The notes under the pieces: generated by a model
Databases searched by the model: none
What the model was told of the DNA's origin: nothing
The model's input: the letters and a program-made list of their open reading frames with translations, nothing else
Position numbers and translations under genes: made by a program
Part shown: positions 1 through 9,828 of the stretch, in pieces
Position numbering within the stretch: position 1 is the first letter of the stretch
How the letters are laid out: each line of letters opens with the position of its first letter
NCBI GenBank assembly: GCA_030539115.1
Contig: JAUNSR010000006.1
Coordinates: forward strand, 1-64,000
Source of the DNA: Bacteroidales bacterium
GTDB lineage: Bacteria; Bacteroidota; Bacteroidia; Bacteroidales; JAUNSR01
Length of the DNA: 64,000 bases
Direction: 5' to 3'

Positions 1-234
1 AAAATTATTTTGTTTTGGTTGAAATTATATCAGTACTTTATATTAATAAACAGCTATTAATATTTAATTTAAATATCAAACACTTATACGAATCTACAAC
101 CATCGTGAGCAAATAAAATGATAATTGATTTCAAGATTATTGACAATAAACACAGTAATTACATACTAATATTGCAAACATTTTTTATTGTAATTTTCAA
201 AACGACAATTATATTTTTTTAATAAATCCACAAT

Positions 235-267
235 AAAAAAGGGTTCAACTTTTAAAAAGAAGAACCC
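235..267 (-). terminator. Intrinsic terminator of the ferritin-like gene
   Basis: Outer arms GGGTTC (241-246) and GAACCC (262-267) enclose a second CTTTT/AAAAG stem. Read on the minus strand the hairpin is followed by six T at 240-235. It lies about 40 bp beyond the stop codon of the minus-strand gene that ends at 305. Nothing else is recognisable in 1-304. Confidence 0.75.
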
Positions 268-304
268 GTAAATACGTTTTTGAAATATCTCTTTAACAAG
301 AATA

Positions 305-700
305 TTACTTTCTTTTTTCCTCAATAAATTTCTCAAGAATTCTTTTATGTCTTTTTTCATCGTTAAGAATATCTCTCATAAGAGGAGTATTTTTAGCTGC
401 GGGCGTATAGCCCTCAATAGTCTTTGTTTCAGTCATAAGCATCATCTTCATAACGAACTTTATACCTAACATTTTTGCAGTAAGACGGAACAAAAATTTT
501 GGTTTTTCTCTTCTTTTCAAAGACTGTCCTGTATATTTTCTTAAAATTCCTGCATGTCTTCCCTCTTCGGTAGCCATCTTAGAGAAAGCATCTTTCATTT
601 CAGGATCTTTTGCTATAGAAGAAAGATATTTATATATCACAACCGACTCCAACTCACCCTCCTGAGCCTTTAATAATGCCTCTTTTACATCCTCATTCAT
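305..700 (-). CDS. Ferritin-like diiron (rubrerythrin-type) protein
   Basis: A 131-residue, all-helical, soluble protein. It has the spaced ligand pattern of a rubrerythrin/ferritin-like four-helix diiron domain: Glu18, an ExxH at Glu46/His49, a Glu at 91 or 96, and a second ExxH at Glu115/His118. The C-terminal rubredoxin domain of classical rubrerythrin (two CxxC knuckles) is absent. Family members reduce peroxide or handle iron in anaerobes; which role applies here cannot be told. The gene stands alone, with its own terminator downstream. Start is the ATG at 700. The short reading frame at 166-360 overlaps its 3' end and is not taken as a gene. Confidence 0.75.
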   Translation of the reverse strand: MNEDVKEALLKAQEGELESVVIYKYLSSIAKDPEMKDAFSKMATEEGRHAGILRKYTGQSLKRREKPKFLFRLTAKMLGIKFVMKMMLMTETKTIEGYTPAAKNTPLMRDILNDEKRHKRILEKFIEEKRK

Positions 701-1213
701 TTGTTAAACGTATATTAGGTTTAGTATTTTCAAAAAATAAAATTTCCAAATACAACTACACTATTAAGAGTAATAATATAATTATATTTTCACTAATCAG
801 GGTGCAAATTAATACTAATTTTTTTCTTATACAAGGAGGAGCTCCAAAGCTGTTTTCCCAAATTCTCTTTCATAATGTCAGAATTGGATGATAATTTTAT
901 GGCATAATATGATGGGAGGTTCCATTTTGTTTTGAAAAGGAGAAAATAAAGGATAAATATTCAAGTTTTATATTAAAAAAAGATTCTTTATTATCACTTA
1001 AAAATTTATCTTTGCCATGCCTTGTATATAATTGTAGTCTTCCAAACCAAGAAAACCACTCTATTGAAAAATAAATAATATTATATACAAAATTTTACTG
1101 TTAAAATTACCAATATCAATTACCCTTACAATTAGAAAGTGCGTTGTAGGGTGCATTAATAAAAGGAAACAATAAACATTTTATTAATTATATAAAATAA
1201 AAAATCTATAATT
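701..1213. other. Gene-free divergent region with one candidate promoter
   Basis: This AT-rich spacer separates two divergent genes. The only match I see to the Bacteroides -7 element is TATCTTTG at 1007-1014 on the plus strand, about 200 bp ahead of the epimerase gene; no convincing -33 TTTG is at the right distance. A 71-codon frame (676-891) starts inside the neighbouring gene on the opposite strand and resembles nothing. No RNA gene or riboswitch was recognised. Confidence 0.4.
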
Positions 1214-1624
1214 ATGAATTTATCACACATTGAACATTTAGGCATCGCTGTAAAGAGCCTTGATGAGGCAATCCCTTATTACGAAAATGTATTAGGATTG
1301 AAGTGCTATTCAGTTGAGGAGGTTCCTTCTCAAAAAGTTAAAACAGCCTTTTTTAAGATAGGTCAGACAAAACTTGAATTGCTTGAAGCAACAGCTGAAG
1401 ATTCTCCTATTGCAAAATTTATTGAGAAAAAAGGTGAAGGCGTTCATCATGTTGCCTTTGCAACCAATGATCTTCCTGCTGCTTTGGCTGAAGCTGCCGA
1501 CAAAGGCGTTCAGCTAATCGACAAGACTCCAAGAGGCGGGGCTGAAGGCTTGGAAATAGCTTTTCTTCATCCAAAATCTACTAAGGGTGTTCTTACGGAA
1601 CTTTGCTTTGACCCTAAAAAATAG
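1214..1624 (+). CDS. mce: Methylmalonyl-CoA epimerase
   Basis: 136 residues, the usual length for this vicinal-oxygen-chelate enzyme. It interconverts (R)- and (S)-methylmalonyl-CoA, linking methylmalonyl-CoA mutase to the decarboxylase encoded next door. Two beta-alpha-beta-beta-beta modules are visible. Probable metal ligands are His8 (in HIEHLGIAV), His79 (in GVHHVAF) and Glu129 (in LTELC). It is the first gene of a five-gene set (mce-mmdA-oadG-like-mmdC-mmdB) on the plus strand. A 98-bp spacer with a perfect hairpin separates it from mmdA, so it may be expressed at a different level from the rest. Confidence 0.93.
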   Translation: MNLSHIEHLGIAVKSLDEAIPYYENVLGLKCYSVEEVPSQKVKTAFFKIGQTKLELLEATAEDSPIAKFIEKKGEGVHHVAFATNDLPAALAEAADKGVQLIDKTPRGGAEGLEIAFLHPKSTKGVLTELCFDPKK

Positions 1625-1640
1625 GATTTAAAAACAGACA

Positions 1641-1672
1641 TTAAGGAGAATAACAAATCTTATTCTCCTTAA
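1641..1672 (+). repeat. Perfect 13-bp hairpin between mce and mmdA
   Basis: Arms TTAAGGAGAATAA (1641-1653) and its exact complement (1660-1672) surround a 6-nt loop. The sequence after it is AT-rich but lacks a run of T, so it is not a standard terminator. It could be a weak terminator, an mRNA-stabilising end for mce, or a processing site. Confidence 0.6.
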
Positions 1673-1722
1673 TATATTATTAAATATATTAAATAAAAAA
1701 ATAATCTAACAGAAAAAACACT

Positions 1723-3276
1723 ATGAGTAACCAACTTGACAAAGTTAAAGAGCTCATCGCATTGCGTGAACAGGCTCGTCTTGGAGGTGGTGAACGAAGA
1801 ATCGAATCACAACACAAAAAAGGGAAATATACTGCACGCGAAAGAATAGCCATGCTTCTCGACGAAGGAAGCTTTGAGGAAATAGACATGTTTGTTCGCC
1901 ACAGAAGTACAAACTTCGGCATTGACAAAGAGAGCTATCTTGGCGATGGTATAGTTACCGGTTCAGGAACTATCGAGGGAAGATTAGTTTATGTTTATGC
2001 TCAGGATTTTACAGTTTTTGGAGGGTCTCTTTCTGAAATGCTTGCATCAAAAATATGCAAGATTATGGATCAGGCCATGAAGATGGGCGCACCTGTCATT
2101 GGTATAAATGATTCGGGAGGCGCACGTATTCAAGAGGGTGTAAATGCTCTTGCGGGATATGCTGAAATATTCCAAAGAAATATTCTTGCATCCGGAGTTG
2201 TACCTCAGATATCAGGAATTTTTGGCCCTTGTGCCGGCGGTTCTGTTTACTCTCCTGCTCTTACCGACTTTAATATCATGACTAAGGGCACATCTTATAT
2301 GTTCCTTACAGGTCCTAAAGTTGTAAAGACAGTAACAGGTGAAGATGTAACTCAGGAACAGCTTGGCGGAGCAAGCGTTCATTCAACAAAATCCGGTGTA
2401 GCTCAGTTTGCTGTCGATTCGGAAGAAGAGGGATTGACATTAATAAGAAAATTGCTTAGCTATATGCCTCAGAATAATATGGAAGAGGCTCCTCAGTTTG
2501 AATGCAGCGACCCAATCGACCGTCTTGAAGACGGATTGAATGAAATTATCCCTGACTCAGCAAACAAATCTTACGATATGTACGAGGTGATCGGAGCTAT
2601 TGTCGATAATGGCGAATTTCTTGAAGTACATAAAGACTACGCTCAAAATATAATTGTAGGCTTTGCCCGTTTCAACGGTCAATCTGTCGGATTGGTTGCC
2701 AATCAGCCAAAAGTTATGGCAGGATGTCTTGACAGCAATGCCTCAAGAAAGGCTGCTCGTTTTGTTCGTTTTTGCGATGCCTTTAATATTCCTTTGGTAA
2801 CATTGGTTGACGTTCCGGGATTCCTTCCGGGCACAGGTCAGGAATACAATGGCGTAATTCTTCATGGCGCAAAACTTCTTTATGCTTATGGAGAGGCTAC
2901 AGTTCCTAAAGTTACAGTAACACTTCGTAAATCTTATGGCGGCGCTTATTGCGTAATGAGTTCAAAACATTTAAGAGGTGATGTAAACTATGCTTGGCCA
3001 ACTGCTGAAATCGCAGTTATGGGTCCTTCAGGTGCTGTTGAGATTATTTTTGCCAAGGAAGTTGCCGGCTCTGAAGATCCTAAGGCTACTGCATTGCAAA
3101 AAGAGGAAGAATATAGAAAAGCATTTGCAAATCCTTACATGGCTGCAAAATATGGATATATAGATGATGTTATAGAGCCAAGAAATACTCGTTTTCGTAT
3201 TATCAGAGCTTTACAACAACTTCAGACAAAGAAATTGTCTAATCCGGCAAAAAAACATGATAACTTACCTTTGTAA
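1723..3276 (+). CDS. mmdA: Methylmalonyl-CoA decarboxylase alpha subunit (carboxyltransferase)
   Basis: 517 residues, the full length of the family related to propionyl-CoA carboxylase beta chain. It transfers the carboxyl group of (S)-methylmalonyl-CoA to the biotin of the carrier subunit, giving propionyl-CoA. The two crotonase-fold halves are clear, each with its glycine-rich oxyanion and CoA-binding segments ([13 protein letters not shown] in the N-half, [15 protein letters not shown] and [13 protein letters not shown] in the C-half). It is cytoplasmic but docks on the membrane subunit MmdB. In the order found (epimerase, alpha, gamma/delta-like, biotin carrier, beta) it belongs to a Na+-pumping decarboxylase operon of the propionate pathway. 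A carboxyltransferase of propionyl-CoA carboxylase is the alternative, but mmdB four genes on argues against that. Confidence 0.93.
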   Translation: MSNQLDKVKELIALREQARLGGGERRIESQHKKGKYTARERIAMLLDEGSFEEIDMFVRHRSTNFGIDKESYLGDGIVTGSGTIEGRLVYVYAQDFTVFGGSLSEMLASKICKIMDQAMKMGAPVIGINDSGGARIQEGVNALAGYAEIFQRNILASGVVPQISGIFGPCAGGSVYSPALTDFNIMTKGTSYMFLTGPKVVKTVTGEDVTQEQLGGASVHSTKSGVAQFAVDSEEEGLTLIRKLLSYMPQNNMEEAPQFECSDPIDRLEDGLNEIIPDSANKSYDMYEVIGAIVDNGEFLEVHKDYAQNIIVGFARFNGQSVGLVANQPKVMAGCLDSNASRKAARFVRFCDAFNIPLVTLVDVPGFLPGTGQEYNGVILHGAKLLYAYGEATVPKVTVTLRKSYGGAYCVMSSKHLRGDVNYAWPTAEIAVMGPSGAVEIIFAKEVAGSEDPKATALQKEEEYRKAFANPYMAAKYGYIDDVIEPRNTRFRIIRALQQLQTKKLSNPAKKHDNLPL

Positions 3277-3287
3277 CAGTATATATT

Positions 3288-4184
3288 ATGATTAAGTATA
3301 AAATCGGACTGCTGTTGCTAATGAGTTGCTTTATATTTTCAAATATAAAGGCACAAAGAACTTCTGATTTGGTGATAAATGAAGTTTTGGTTAACAATCA
3401 AAACAGCTTTATGGACCAAAACGGAGAGCGTGGCGCCTGGATTGAAATATACAACAAGTCGGCAGGTACAGTAAATATTGCAGGCTGTTATCTTACCTTG
3501 GATAAGAATAACTTAAAACAATATCCTATAACCAAGGGTGATGCCCGCACTCGTATTGAGCCTCATCAAAGAATTGTTTTTTATTGCAATTCCCAAACTC
3601 ACAGAAGTGTATTCCATACAAATTTTTCTTTGAATCCAAACTCAACAAATTCAATTTATCTTGTCAGTGCAAACGGCAAGGATATAATCGATGAAGTTGT
3701 GGTTCCTGTTCTTTCTCCGGATGTAAGCTGGGGATGTCAGTTTGATGGCAAAAAAGAGACAAGAACGATCTTGAAAAATGCAACTCCAAGTGCTGCAAAC
3801 TACGTTGATATGGGCAGCACCTCTGTTGAAAAATTCAAAGAGAGCGATCCGTTTGGTATAGGTATGGCAATTACTGCTATGAGTGTGGTTTTTGTTGCTC
3901 TATTGTGTTTATTCTTAAGCTTTAAGATTATTGGCAAGATTGCATTGTCTCTTACCAAATCAAGAGCAAGAAAGGCAGGTGCATCGCTTGATGGAACAGA
4001 TGTTGATACTACCGAGATTTCAGGTGAAGTATATGCTGTTATTGCTATGGCGTTGCATCTTCACGAAGAGGATGCTCATGATTATGAAGATACAATTCTT
4101 ACAATGAAAAAAGTTGAAAAGAGATATTCTCCATGGTCATCTAAAATTTACGGTCTTCGTGAGAATCCTTCAAAGAAAAATTAA
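3288..4184 (+). CDS. OadG-type subunit fused to a lamin-tail domain
   Basis: 298 residues. Residues 1-23 are a signal peptide. Residues about 26-165 resemble a lamin-tail domain (LTD): DLVINEVLVNN followed by WIEIYNKS and a string of beta strands. Residues 192-214 form a transmembrane helix with the look of the small OadG/MmdD subunit (DPFGIGMAITAMSVVFVALL), and an Ala/Glu-rich cytoplasmic tail follows. Classical OadG is under 100 residues, so an exported beta-sandwich has been added in front. By homology it anchors and stabilises the alpha and beta subunits of the pump; the job of the extracytoplasmic domain is unknown. It sits 11 bp after mmdA. Confidence 0.8.
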   Translation: MIKYKIGLLLLMSCFIFSNIKAQRTSDLVINEVLVNNQNSFMDQNGERGAWIEIYNKSAGTVNIAGCYLTLDKNNLKQYPITKGDARTRIEPHQRIVFYCNSQTHRSVFHTNFSLNPNSTNSIYLVSANGKDIIDEVVVPVLSPDVSWGCQFDGKKETRTILKNATPSAANYVDMGSTSVEKFKESDPFGIGMAITAMSVVFVALLCLFLSFKIIGKIALSLTKSRARKAGASLDGTDVDTTEISGEVYAVIAMALHLHEEDAHDYEDTILTMKKVEKRYSPWSSKIYGLRENPSKKN

Positions 4185-4298
4185 TATTCTAAATAGTGTT
4201 AACCAAAAATCGTCGCTGAGTCTGATATTTTTTCTATATCTGTAAACCATGCTATAGTAAATATTATTGGAGACTCAAAACAAAAAGATAAGACTTAT

Positions 4299-4730
4299 AT
4301 GAAAGATTATAAATTCACAATAAATGGTAATATATATAAGGTGTCTATTACCAGTGTTGATGACAATATAGCTAATGTTGAAGTTAACGGAACTCCATAT
4401 AAAGTTGAGATGGACAAACCTGCTAAAAAACAAATTCGTCCTTTGACAAGACCTCAAAAAGCTCCAACAACAACAAGCGGAGAACCTGTTATCAGCCGTC
4501 AACCCTCTTCAAGTCAACCGGGAGCTATAAAATCACCACTTCCGGGTGTGATATTGGCTATTGATGTAAAGATTGGAGATACAGTAAAACGTGGACAAAA
4601 ACTTGCTGTTCTTGAAGCAATGAAGATGGAAAACAGTATTCTTGCAGACAGAGACGGAGTTGTAAAGGAAATAAAAATTAATAAAGGTGATTCAGTTCTT
4701 GAAGGTGCTGACCTTGTAATAATAGGCTAA
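4299..4730 (+). CDS. mmdC: Biotin carboxyl carrier subunit of methylmalonyl-CoA decarboxylase
   Basis: 143 residues. The C-terminal 75 or so form a biotinyl domain with the biotinylation motif EAMKMEN; the modified lysine is Lys109. A Pro/Thr/Ser-rich linker (about residues 42-75) joins it to a small N-terminal beta domain, the normal architecture for MmdC/OadA-type carriers. It shuttles CO2 from MmdA to MmdB at the membrane. A 114-bp spacer separates it from the gene before, while mmdB follows one base after its stop codon. Confidence 0.92.
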   Translation: MKDYKFTINGNIYKVSITSVDDNIANVEVNGTPYKVEMDKPAKKQIRPLTRPQKAPTTTSGEPVISRQPSSSQPGAIKSPLPGVILAIDVKIGDTVKRGQKLAVLEAMKMENSILADRDGVVKEIKINKGDSVLEGADLVIIG

Positions 4731-4731
4731 T

Positions 4732-5892
4732 ATGGGAGATAGTTTTATATCATTCCTGGGCAATAATATCGTAGATTTTTTGTCATATACAGGATTTGCC
4801 AACGTTGAGTTTGGCAATATAGTGATGATTCTCTTCGGATTCCTGTTTATGTATCTTGCCGTTGCAAAAGAATTTGAACCAATGCTGCTTATCCCTATCG
4901 GATTTGGTATTCTTATTGGTAATATTCCTTTTAAAGATGCGGGACTTGAACTTGGTGTTTATGAAGAGGGTTCAGTGTTGAATATTCTTTATCAAGGTGT
5001 GGCTAAAGGATGGTATCCTCCACTTATTTTCCTTGGTATCGGTGCTATGACAGATTTTTCATCCCTTATAGCCAATCCGAAATTAATGCTTGTTGGTGCT
5101 GCTGCCCAATTTGGTATTTTTGGTGCTTATGCTATTGCTCTTGCTTTAGGGTTTGAACCTGATCAGGCTGCTTCAATTGGTATTATCGGTGGTGCCGACG
5201 GTCCAACTGCTATATTTCTTTCTTCTAAACTTGCGCCAAACTTAATGGGAGCCATTGCAATCTCTGCTTATTCCTATATGGCTTTGGTGCCGGTTATTCA
5301 GCCTCCGGTAATGAGACTTTTAACTACGGAAAAAGAGAGAAAAATCAAGATGAAGGCTCCGAGAGTTGTTTCTCAGACAGAAAAAATAATTTTCCCTATA
5401 GTTGGACTGTTGTTGACTTGTTTTGTTGTTCCAACCGGTCTCCCTCTTTTGGGAATGTTGTTCCTTGGAAACTTGCTTAAAGAATCGGGTGTTACTCGTC
5501 GTTTGGCTGACACTGCAAAAGGTCCGCTTATTGATACAATTACAATACTTTTAGGAACTATGGTTGGTGCTTCTACTCAGGCTGCCTATTTCTTAACTTG
5601 GGATTCCATCTTAATATTTGTAATTGGTGCCATTTCATTCTTTATTGCAACTGCATCAGGTGTGCTTTTTGTAAAACTATTCAATCTGTTCTTAAAGGAT
5701 GGCAATAAGATCAATCCTCTTATTGGTAATGCAGGTGTTTCGGCTGTGCCTCACTCTGCAAGAATTTCACAAAAGCTCGGTTTGCAATACGACCCTTCAA
5801 ACTATCTTTTGATGCACGCTATGGGTCCTAATGTTGCCGGTGTTATAGGTTCAGCTGTCGCTGCCGGTGTTTTGTTAGGATTCCTAATCTAA
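4732..5892 (+). CDS. mmdB: Na+-transporting decarboxylase beta subunit
   Basis: 386 residues, about ten membrane helices, the OadB/GcdB/MmdB family. It decarboxylates carboxybiotin and exports Na+, turning the free energy of decarboxylation into a sodium gradient. The conserved GGADGPTAIF segment, with the Asp that binds Na+, lies near residue 155, and the second conserved stretch (GNAGVSAVPHSARISQ) near residue 335. It is coupled to mmdC by a single-base spacing and is the last gene of the operon, closed by the terminator at 5916-5948. Confidence 0.95.
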   Translation: MGDSFISFLGNNIVDFLSYTGFANVEFGNIVMILFGFLFMYLAVAKEFEPMLLIPIGFGILIGNIPFKDAGLELGVYEEGSVLNILYQGVAKGWYPPLIFLGIGAMTDFSSLIANPKLMLVGAAAQFGIFGAYAIALALGFEPDQAASIGIIGGADGPTAIFLSSKLAPNLMGAIAISAYSYMALVPVIQPPVMRLLTTEKERKIKMKAPRVVSQTEKIIFPIVGLLLTCFVVPTGLPLLGMLFLGNLLKESGVTRRLADTAKGPLIDTITILLGTMVGASTQAAYFLTWDSILIFVIGAISFFIATASGVLFVKLFNLFLKDGNKINPLIGNAGVSAVPHSARISQKLGLQYDPSNYLLMHAMGPNVAGVIGSAVAAGVLLGFLI

Positions 5893-5915
5893 ACAATAAG
5901 TTTTTTTAAATATTC

Positions 5916-5948
5916 AAGTCGGATTTGAGTTCAAATCCGACTTTTTTT
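5916..5948 (+). terminator. Intrinsic terminator of the mmd operon
   Basis: Perfect 13-bp stem (arms 5916-5928 and 5931-5943, loop GT) running into seven or more T. It stands 23 bp after the mmdB stop codon. Confidence 0.92.
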
Positions 5949-6077
5949 GTATAAAATCATATCTTTTAAAAATTATTTTCTTACAATAAAGATGCTCTGA
6001 AATACCTACAGGCTATTTTTTTAAAATATTTAAAAAAAATGAAACATAAATGAAACGTTGGTTTGTTAATAAATATG

Positions 6078-6085
6078 TATTTTTG
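6078..6085 (+). promoter_or_regulatory. -7 promoter element of the Oar-like receptor gene
   Basis: TATTTTTG matches the Bacteroides -7 consensus TAnnTTTG. GTTG at 6057-6060 could serve as a weak -33 (17-bp spacing, shorter than the usual 19-21). Transcription would begin near 6091, which rules out the in-frame ATG at 6050 and favours the start at 6146. Confidence 0.6.
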
Positions 6086-6145
6086 CGAACTAATATAACA
6101 AATGACATTTTTTTCATTCTCAATAATTTAATTAAATCAAGATTT

Positions 6146-9100
6146 ATGTTGAAAAGATTACTATTATTAATCAGTTTACTTAGTATCTTCATTTCGAGCG
6201 CCATGTCACAGGTGACAACGGCCTCAATGAGTGGAAAAGTAATTTCAAACAACGAGGCTGTAATTGGAGCTACGGTGGTGGCTGTACATGAACCATCAGG
6301 TACTCGTTATGGAACCATTACAAATGTAGATGGTCGTTATGCTATTGAGGGTATGCGTACCGGAGGTCCTTACAAGGTCACATTTTCTTATGTAGGTTTT
6401 GAGTCTGTTAACAGAACAGGAATAAACCTTCAATTAGGGGACAATTATGTATTAAATGTTGACATGAAAGAATCCTCGGAAGTTCTTGCAGATGTGATTG
6501 TAACAGGAACAAAATCAAAATTTAATACAATGAAGACAGGAGCTTCAACCAATATCTCAAATGAACAATTGAAGCTTCTCCCATCAATCAACAGAAGTAT
6601 TACAGACTTTACCCGTCTTTCACCTTATGCCGGAGCAAACAATTCTATAGGCGGTCGTGACGGAAGAACAAATTCATTTACTATTGATGGTGCAAATCTT
6701 AACAATAACTTTGGTCTTAGCAACAATCTTCCTGGCGGTGGAAATCCAATATCTTTGGATGCTATCGAAGAGGTTCAGGTTGTTGTAGCTCCTTATGATG
6801 TTCGTCAGACTAATTTCGTTGGTGGAGGTATCAATGCTATTACCAAATCAGGTACAAACAAATTTACCGGAAGCGCTTATACTTATCAAAGGAATGAGGA
6901 TTTCCGTGGTAATTCAGTAGATGGTGTAGATTTGGGCACACGTGCTCCGGAATCAACAGAAACTTATGGTGCTACTTTGGGTGGACCTATCATTAAGGAT
7001 AAATTATTCTTCTTTGTAAATGGTGAATATGAAAACTCTCCAAACCCGATTACAAAATGGAAAGTTTCTAAGGATGGAGTTGCTAATACTAAAACTTATA
7101 CAAGTAGAGTAACAGGCACAGATATGCAGAACTTTGCTGATATTCTTCAAAATACTTATAATTACAATCCGGGGTCATATACTAACTATGATGGAGGAAC
7201 AAAGAATTATAAGTTCTTGGGACGTATCGACTGGAATATAACTGATGCCCACAAATTGAGCATGAGATATAACTATACAAAAAACAGTAATGATTTGCCA
7301 ACCAACGTAAATTCTACAGTAGGATCAAAAGCTACATCAGGACGTATTTCAAGTGATGCAATGTCATTTAGAAATGCATGCTATGCAATGGACAATTTGG
7401 TTTCTTCATTTACTGCTGAGTTGAACAGCCGCTTTGCATCGAACATCTCAAACAGAGCATTGTTTACTTTCTCTAAATTAACAGACCAAAGAAGCACAGG
7501 TTCATCCCCATTCCCATTTATTGATATTTGGAAAGAGGGACAGGCATTTATGAGTGCAGGTTATGAATTGTTCTCTTGGAACAATAAGGTTGAAAATACT
7601 ATTATCAACTTCCAGGACAATGCAACAATGATTGTTGACAACCATAAATTTACTGCCGGTTTAAGCTTCGAGTACCAGAAGGCTGTCAACAACTTTATGC
7701 GTTTTGGAACAGGTTATTATAAATATGCATCTTTTGATGACTTCAAAAATCAAGCTGCCCCTATTGCTTTTGGTTTGACTTACGGTTACGGCGGTGAGGC
7801 TAATCCGGCTTCTGAGGTTGCTTTTGGTCAATATGCAATCTATGGTCAGGATGAATGGTCAATTGGTAATAACTTTAAATTGACTTATGGTATTCGTTTG
7901 GATTATATGCAATTTTTGAATGACCTTGAAAGAAACGAGGCATTCTATAATCTTGATTGGAAAGACCATTTTGTTGCAAAAGATAATGCAGATTACAGCA
8001 ACTATAATGCTCCTAAAATTGATACTGGTCTTTGGCCTTCATCAAAAGTTCTTGTTTCTCCTCGTATAGGTTTCAACTGGGATGTTTATGGTGATAAGTC
8101 TCTTAAGATTCGTGGTGGTTCAGGTGTGTTTACAGGCCGTATTCCTTTGGTATTCTTCACTAACATGCCTACAAATGCAGGTATGATACAGAATACATAC
8201 CAAACATCTGATGCAAAAGTATTGGCAAATTTGTCAGGAAAGATGTTGACTAATGTAAATGATATGATTTCAGCACTTGGTTTGGACTCAAGTAAGTCTC
8301 CATATACTAATGGAAGCTACAAAGTGTCGGGTGCTACTGTTGTTGGTGTTTCTGAAGATTTCAAATTGCCTCAGGTTTGGAAAAACTCTTTAGGTGTTGA
8401 CTATCAATTGCCGGTTTATTTCCCATTAACTGTTTCTGCAGAGTTAATGTTTAATAAAGATATCAATGCAGTTACTCAGGACAACTACAACATTACTAAT
8501 GTTGGTAATCTTTCTCGTTTCCCTGGTCCGGATAATCGTATTAATTATGGAACAAGCTCTTCTTGTCTTGTACAAAGCGGTGTATCTAATGGTGCAATGG
8601 TTTTAACAAACACTCACAAAGGTTACAGTGGCAGTTATAATATTATGGTTAATGCAGAACCTGTTAAGAACTTAAACTTGATGGCTTCATATACAAATAT
8701 GTATGCAAAAGAGATTTCCGGTCTTCCGGGCTCTCAGGCATATTCTGCATGGCAAAACTGCTACTCTGTTGATGGTCCTAACCAAAACGGTCTTTCTTAT
8801 TCTCAATACTTAACACCTAACAAAGTTATCGCTTCTGCTTCTTACAGAATTGAATACGGAAAGAACAAAAACTTTGGAACAAACTTTGGTCTTTATTATG
8901 CAGGTTATAACGCTGGTACATTTAGCTACTATTTTGACAGCTTCTCTGTATATAATGCACAGAAGGACAAAACTGATACTTATGATATGAATGGTGATGG
9001 TATAAATACTGACTTGGTATATATTCCAAAATCAAAAGATGAATTGACATTTGTTGATTATGTTAATCCTAACAACACAAGTGAAGTTTGGTTCACAGCT

Positions 9101-9532
9101 GCTGAACAAGCTGATGCTTTCTGGGAATTTATTAATCAAGATGATTATTTGAAAAATCGTAAAGGCAAATATGCAGAAGCTTATGGTGCTAAACTTCCTT
9201 GGGTAAACAGAATTGACCTTAAGATTTCTCAGGATTTTAAACTAAAAGTTGGAAATTCTGTAAATACTCTACAAGTTAGCTTGGATGTTTTAAATGTTGG
9301 TAACCTTATTAATGATAGTTGGGGTGTTACAAATACTACAGCTCCTTCTAATTATGGTAAGATTTTATCTAAAACATTAACTTATACTTCAAATGGTGTT
9401 CCTACATATAATATGTCCTATATTACAGGAAGTGATAAGAAAAAACATCTTATCAATCATTCATTTGACAAAAACTATACATCTTCAAATTGCTGGCAAC
9501 TTCAATTAGGTGTTAGATACATCTTTAATTAA
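6146..9532 (+). CDS. TonB-dependent receptor, Oar-like
   Basis: 1128 residues from the ATG at 6146, which opens directly on a signal peptide (MLKRLLLLISLLSIFISSAMSQ); the longer in-frame start at 6050 would precede the promoter. A CarboxypepD_reg-like beta-sandwich follows (TASMSGKVISNNEAVIGATVV), then a plug domain (SINRSITDFTRLSPYAG ... FTIDGANLNNNFG) and a large 22-strand barrel ending in the aromatic C-terminus LGVRYIFN. The plug wording and size fit the Oar-like group of Bacteroidota receptors rather than SusC. No SusD partner or regulator is adjacent, so the substrate cannot be guessed. It is a single-gene unit with its own promoter and terminator. Confidence 0.88.
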   Translation: MLKRLLLLISLLSIFISSAMSQVTTASMSGKVISNNEAVIGATVVAVHEPSGTRYGTITNVDGRYAIEGMRTGGPYKVTFSYVGFESVNRTGINLQLGDNYVLNVDMKESSEVLADVIVTGTKSKFNTMKTGASTNISNEQLKLLPSINRSITDFTRLSPYAGANNSIGGRDGRTNSFTIDGANLNNNFGLSNNLPGGGNPISLDAIEEVQVVVAPYDVRQTNFVGGGINAITKSGTNKFTGSAYTYQRNEDFRGNSVDGVDLGTRAPESTETYGATLGGPIIKDKLFFFVNGEYENSPNPITKWKVSKDGVANTKTYTSRVTGTDMQNFADILQNTYNYNPGSYTNYDGGTKNYKFLGRIDWNITDAHKLSMRYNYTKNSNDLPTNVNSTVGSKATSGRISSDAMSFRNACYAMDNLVSSFTAELNSRFASNISNRALFTFSKLTDQRSTGSSPFPFIDIWKEGQAFMSAGYELFSWNNKVENTIINFQDNATMIVDNHKFTAGLSFEYQKAVNNFMRFGTGYYKYASFDDFKNQAAPIAFGLTYGYGGEANPASEVAFGQYAIYGQDEWSIGNNFKLTYGIRLDYMQFLNDLERNEAFYNLDWKDHFVAKDNADYSNYNAPKIDTGLWPSSKVLVSPRIGFNWDVYGDKSLKIRGGSGVFTGRIPLVFFTNMPTNAGMIQNTYQTSDAKVLANLSGKMLTNVNDMISALGLDSSKSPYTNGSYKVSGATVVGVSEDFKLPQVWKNSLGVDYQLPVYFPLTVSAELMFNKDINAVTQDNYNITNVGNLSRFPGPDNRINYGTSSSCLVQSGVSNGAMVLTNTHKGYSGSYNIMVNAEPVKNLNLMASYTNMYAKEISGLPGSQAYSAWQNCYSVDGPNQNGLSYSQYLTPNKVIASASYRIEYGKNKNFGTNFGLYYAGYNAGTFSYYFDSFSVYNAQKDKTDTYDMNGDGINTDLVYIPKSKDELTFVDYVNPNNTSEVWFTAAEQADAFWEFINQDDYLKNRKGKYAEAYGAKLPWVNRIDLKISQDFKLKVGNSVNTLQVSLDVLNVGNLINDSWGVTNTTAPSNYGKILSKTLTYTSNGVPTYNMSYITGSDKKKHLINHSFDKNYTSSNCWQLQLGVRYIFN

Positions 9533-9569
9533 TATTTTATTATATATATTTGAAATATTGATTTTTTAT

Positions 9570-9612
9570 AAAAGGCTATTAGAAATTTTTTATTTCTAAT
9601 AGCCTTTTCTTT
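9570..9612 (+). terminator. Intrinsic terminator of the Oar-like receptor gene
   Basis: Perfect 16-bp stem (9570-9585 with 9593-9608) around a short T-rich loop, followed by CTTTT. It lies about 40 bp beyond the stop codon. Confidence 0.92.
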
Positions 9613-9828
9613 TTATATTATAAACTATCTTCAATTATTTATAAGTTATCGACTTACATATCTATATATTTTATAGATAAAGATATCATTAAGAGTTATT
9701 CAATTATGTAAATAATATATTATCAATTATAAATACATCTTCTAAATATTTAATAAATAGGAACTATAGTAATCCCATAGAGAAAAGATTAAATTAATTA
9801 ACTTTTGTTTAATATTTAAACTGATATT

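Noticed and set aside
166-360. 64-codon minus-strand frame near the left end
   Set aside because: It overlaps the 3' end of the ferritin-like gene in another frame and runs through that gene's terminator; its composition is what random AT-rich DNA gives.
676-891. 71-codon plus-strand frame
   Set aside because: It starts inside the opposite-strand ferritin-like gene and shows no domain or start signal, although an AAGGAGGA-like run occurs within it.
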